This document shows, one piece after another, positions 16,057-17,283 of a DNA stretch of 17,283 bases. This DNA is from DASXTB01 sp036505615. GTDB lineage: Bacteria; Acidobacteriota; UBA6911; JACQSX01. A program made the position numbers and the translations under genes. The notes beneath the pieces were generated by a model, which saw nothing but the letters and a program-made list of their open reading frames with translations, made no database searches and was not told the DNA's origin. The DNA lies in contig DASXTB010000326.1 of NCBI GenBank assembly GCA_036505615.1, positions 1 to 17,283 of the forward strand, given 5' to 3'. Within the stretch, counting starts at the first letter, position 1. Each line of letters opens with the position of its first letter.

Positions 16057-16878
16057 ATGAAGCTGAAAGGAAGAGCGGCGGCAGTGACAGGAGGAGCGAG
16101 TGGTATGGGGCGCGCCATCGCACAGGCCCTTGCCGCTGACGGCGCAAATGTCGCCATCGGATCGTTGACGCGAGACCGGGCAACCAGCAGGCCGGGAGAG
16201 ATTGTGAATCTGCTCGCGCCCGACGACCTGGAGAAGACGAAAAGTGAAATTAATGCGCTGGGAGTTCAAGCTCTGGCACTGCCTTTAGATGTGACCGTGC
16301 CCTCCGACGCAAAGAGCTTCATCGAGGCCGCCGTATCCGAGTTCGGACGGCTGGACATTCTGGTCAATGCTGCCGGCATGACCTGCGAGCAACTGATCGT
16401 TGATCACGACGATGCGCTTTGGCTTAGAGTCATCGACGTGAATCTGAACGGTACCTATTACTGCACAAAAGCGGCGCTCCCGCACATGATCCAAAACAAG
16501 TGGGGGCGGGTTATCAACATATCGAGCACGGCCGGCAATGTAGGCGGGCCGCGCAACGGCGCTTATTGCGCGGCCAAGGCAGGTGTGCTTGGGCTGACCC
16601 GAGCGCTGGCCCTGGAAGTGGGTGAACACAACATCACCGTAAACTCCATCTGTCCCACTTGGGTGAATACCGGTTTTGGCAGGATGTGGATCGACTCGAT
16701 TGCCAGGAACGAAGGGGTGGATACGAACGCAAAGCTGGAAGAGATCAAGAAGACTTATCCTCAGCGAAGGATAATCTCGCCGGAAGAGATCGGTCACCTG
16801 GCTCGCTTTCTGGCGCAGGAAGAGTCCTCCGGAATATCGGGCCAGGACGTCACCGTGTCGGGGGGGCAGCTCTGGTGA
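16057..16878 (+). CDS. Short-chain dehydrogenase/reductase (classical SDR)
   Basis: The 273-residue protein has the coenzyme motif T11-G-G-A-S-G-M-G18, N104-A-A-G, catalytic Ser157 in NISSTAG, and Tyr170-x-x-x-Lys174 in AYCAAKAG. The C-terminal substrate/assembly region ends in a VSGGQLW tail typical of 3-oxoacyl-ACP-reductase-like SDRs. It interconverts an alcohol and a ketone using NAD(H) or NADP(H). After strand beta-2 there is an unusually long segment (about residues 37-64, TRDRATSRPGEIVNLLAPDD and onward), some 15-20 residues longer than in common classical SDRs. A GGGAG at 16044-16048 precedes the ATG. It follows the ALDH gene and probably shares its transcript, suggesting sequential alcohol/aldehyde oxidations. 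The substrate is unknown. The last nine coding bases, including TGA, are duplicated in inverted form at the window end. Confidence 0.87.
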   Translation: MKLKGRAAAVTGGASGMGRAIAQALAADGANVAIGSLTRDRATSRPGEIVNLLAPDDLEKTKSEINALGVQALALPLDVTVPSDAKSFIEAAVSEFGRLDILVNAAGMTCEQLIVDHDDALWLRVIDVNLNGTYYCTKAALPHMIQNKWGRVINISSTAGNVGGPRNGAYCAAKAGVLGLTRALALEVGEHNITVNSICPTWVNTGFGRMWIDSIARNEGVDTNAKLEEIKKTYPQRRIISPEEIGHLARFLAQEESSGISGQDVTVSGGQLW

Positions 16879-17283
16879 GCAGCCAGGGCGGGAGTGGGAG
16901 AGCGCGAGAGCGGGAGAGCGGGGGAGTGGGAGCGCGGGAGAGTGGGAGAGGAGCGGAGTGGGTGAGCGGGGGAGCGGGAGAGCGGGTGAGGGGGAGGGTG
17001 GGTGAGTGGGTGAAAGAGACCGTGAGATTGGGCGAGTCTACTAGAAAATCTCATCCCTCCACTCCCGCTCTCCCGCTCACCCACTCCCCCACTCTCGCGC
17101 TCCCCCACTCCCCCGCGCCGCACTCCCCCGCTCTCCCACACCCCCACACACCCACCCCCCCCCCCTCCCGCTCTCCCGCCCCCCCGCTCACCCACTCCGC
17201 TCCTCTCCCACTCTCCCGCGCTCCCACTCCCCCGCTCTCCCGCTCTCGCGCTCTCCCACTCCCGCCCTGGCTGCTCACCAGAG
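16870..17283. repeat. Fold-back element 4: purine-rich simple repeat and its complement, to window end
   Basis: From 16879 there is no gene. A purine-rich strand made of degenerate GGGAGAGC / GGGAGAGT / GGGGGAGTG units runs to about 17010 and is mirrored by a pyrimidine-rich strand from about 17055 to 17283. The outer 103 bp (16870-16972 and 17181-17283) are perfect complements, including CTCTGGTGA, the last codons and stop of the SDR gene. An apex stem TGAGATT/AATCTCA (17023-17029, 17047-17053) lies at the centre. The right side is longer by about 75 nt and contains an 11-C run (17155-17165). The left arm cannot be followed further because the window ends. Confidence 0.85.

Noticed and set aside
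16285..16797. 170-codon minus-strand open frame inside the SDR gene
   Set aside because: The + strand SDR has all catalytic motifs; the antisense frame has none.
16794..17195. 133-codon minus-strand frame rich in Gly/Arg/Ser
   Set aside because: It is a translation of the low-complexity repeat plus the antisense SDR end; the composition reflects simple sequence and not a protein.

Overview
The window reads as a piece of an Acidobacteriota-type genome, probably a soil or sediment metagenome contig. The evidence is a very large Oar-like TonB-dependent receptor with an N-terminal carboxypeptidase-regulatory-like domain, a sulfatase-TPR / secreted TPR / ASPIC-UnbV (CRTAC1-like) gene trio, and hairpin-rich intergenic DNA. 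This assignment comes from gene content and was not tested by any search. All recognised genes are on the + strand.

Layout. (1) 1-5665: a 5'-truncated sulfatase with eight C-terminal TPRs, then a secreted protein of about 17 TPRs overlapping by GTGA with a seven-bladed FG-GAP/ASPIC-UnbV protein. (2) 5666-9983: a methylated-glycine pathway. It has a betaine-homocysteine methyltransferase-like gene behind a good sigma-70-type promoter, a wrecked monomeric sarcosine oxidase gene, and an intact dimethylglycine/sarcosine dehydrogenase-like fusion (FAD domain plus GcvT domains). (3) 10206-13568: the TonB-dependent receptor. (4) 13569-14359: about 0.8 kb without a gene, packed with GC-rich hairpins arranged as a 109-bp inverted repeat. 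(5) 14360-16878: an aldehyde dehydrogenase and a short-chain dehydrogenase. (6) 16879-17283: a low-complexity fold-back reaching the end of the window.

The chemistry suggested is glycine betaine + homocysteine -> dimethylglycine + methionine, then oxidative demethylation of dimethylglycine and possibly sarcosine with transfer of one-carbon units to tetrahydrofolate. The dedicated sarcosine oxidase has lost its middle. The ALDH could feed in betaine aldehyde and the receptor could import a substrate, but both links are inference from position.

The most unusual feature is intergenic. Four gaps (after the ASPIC-UnbV, BHMT, ALDH and SDR genes) each hold a long fold-back made of a different short-repeat vocabulary. 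In the three whose outer ends can be seen, the first paired bases lie at the stop codon of the upstream gene (0-3 nt away). In all four the upstream arm is the purine-rich/GAT-type strand and the downstream arm its complement. Two of the four share the core GGCCACAGATTA. The fourth runs exactly to the window end, so an assembly artefact must be excluded for it.
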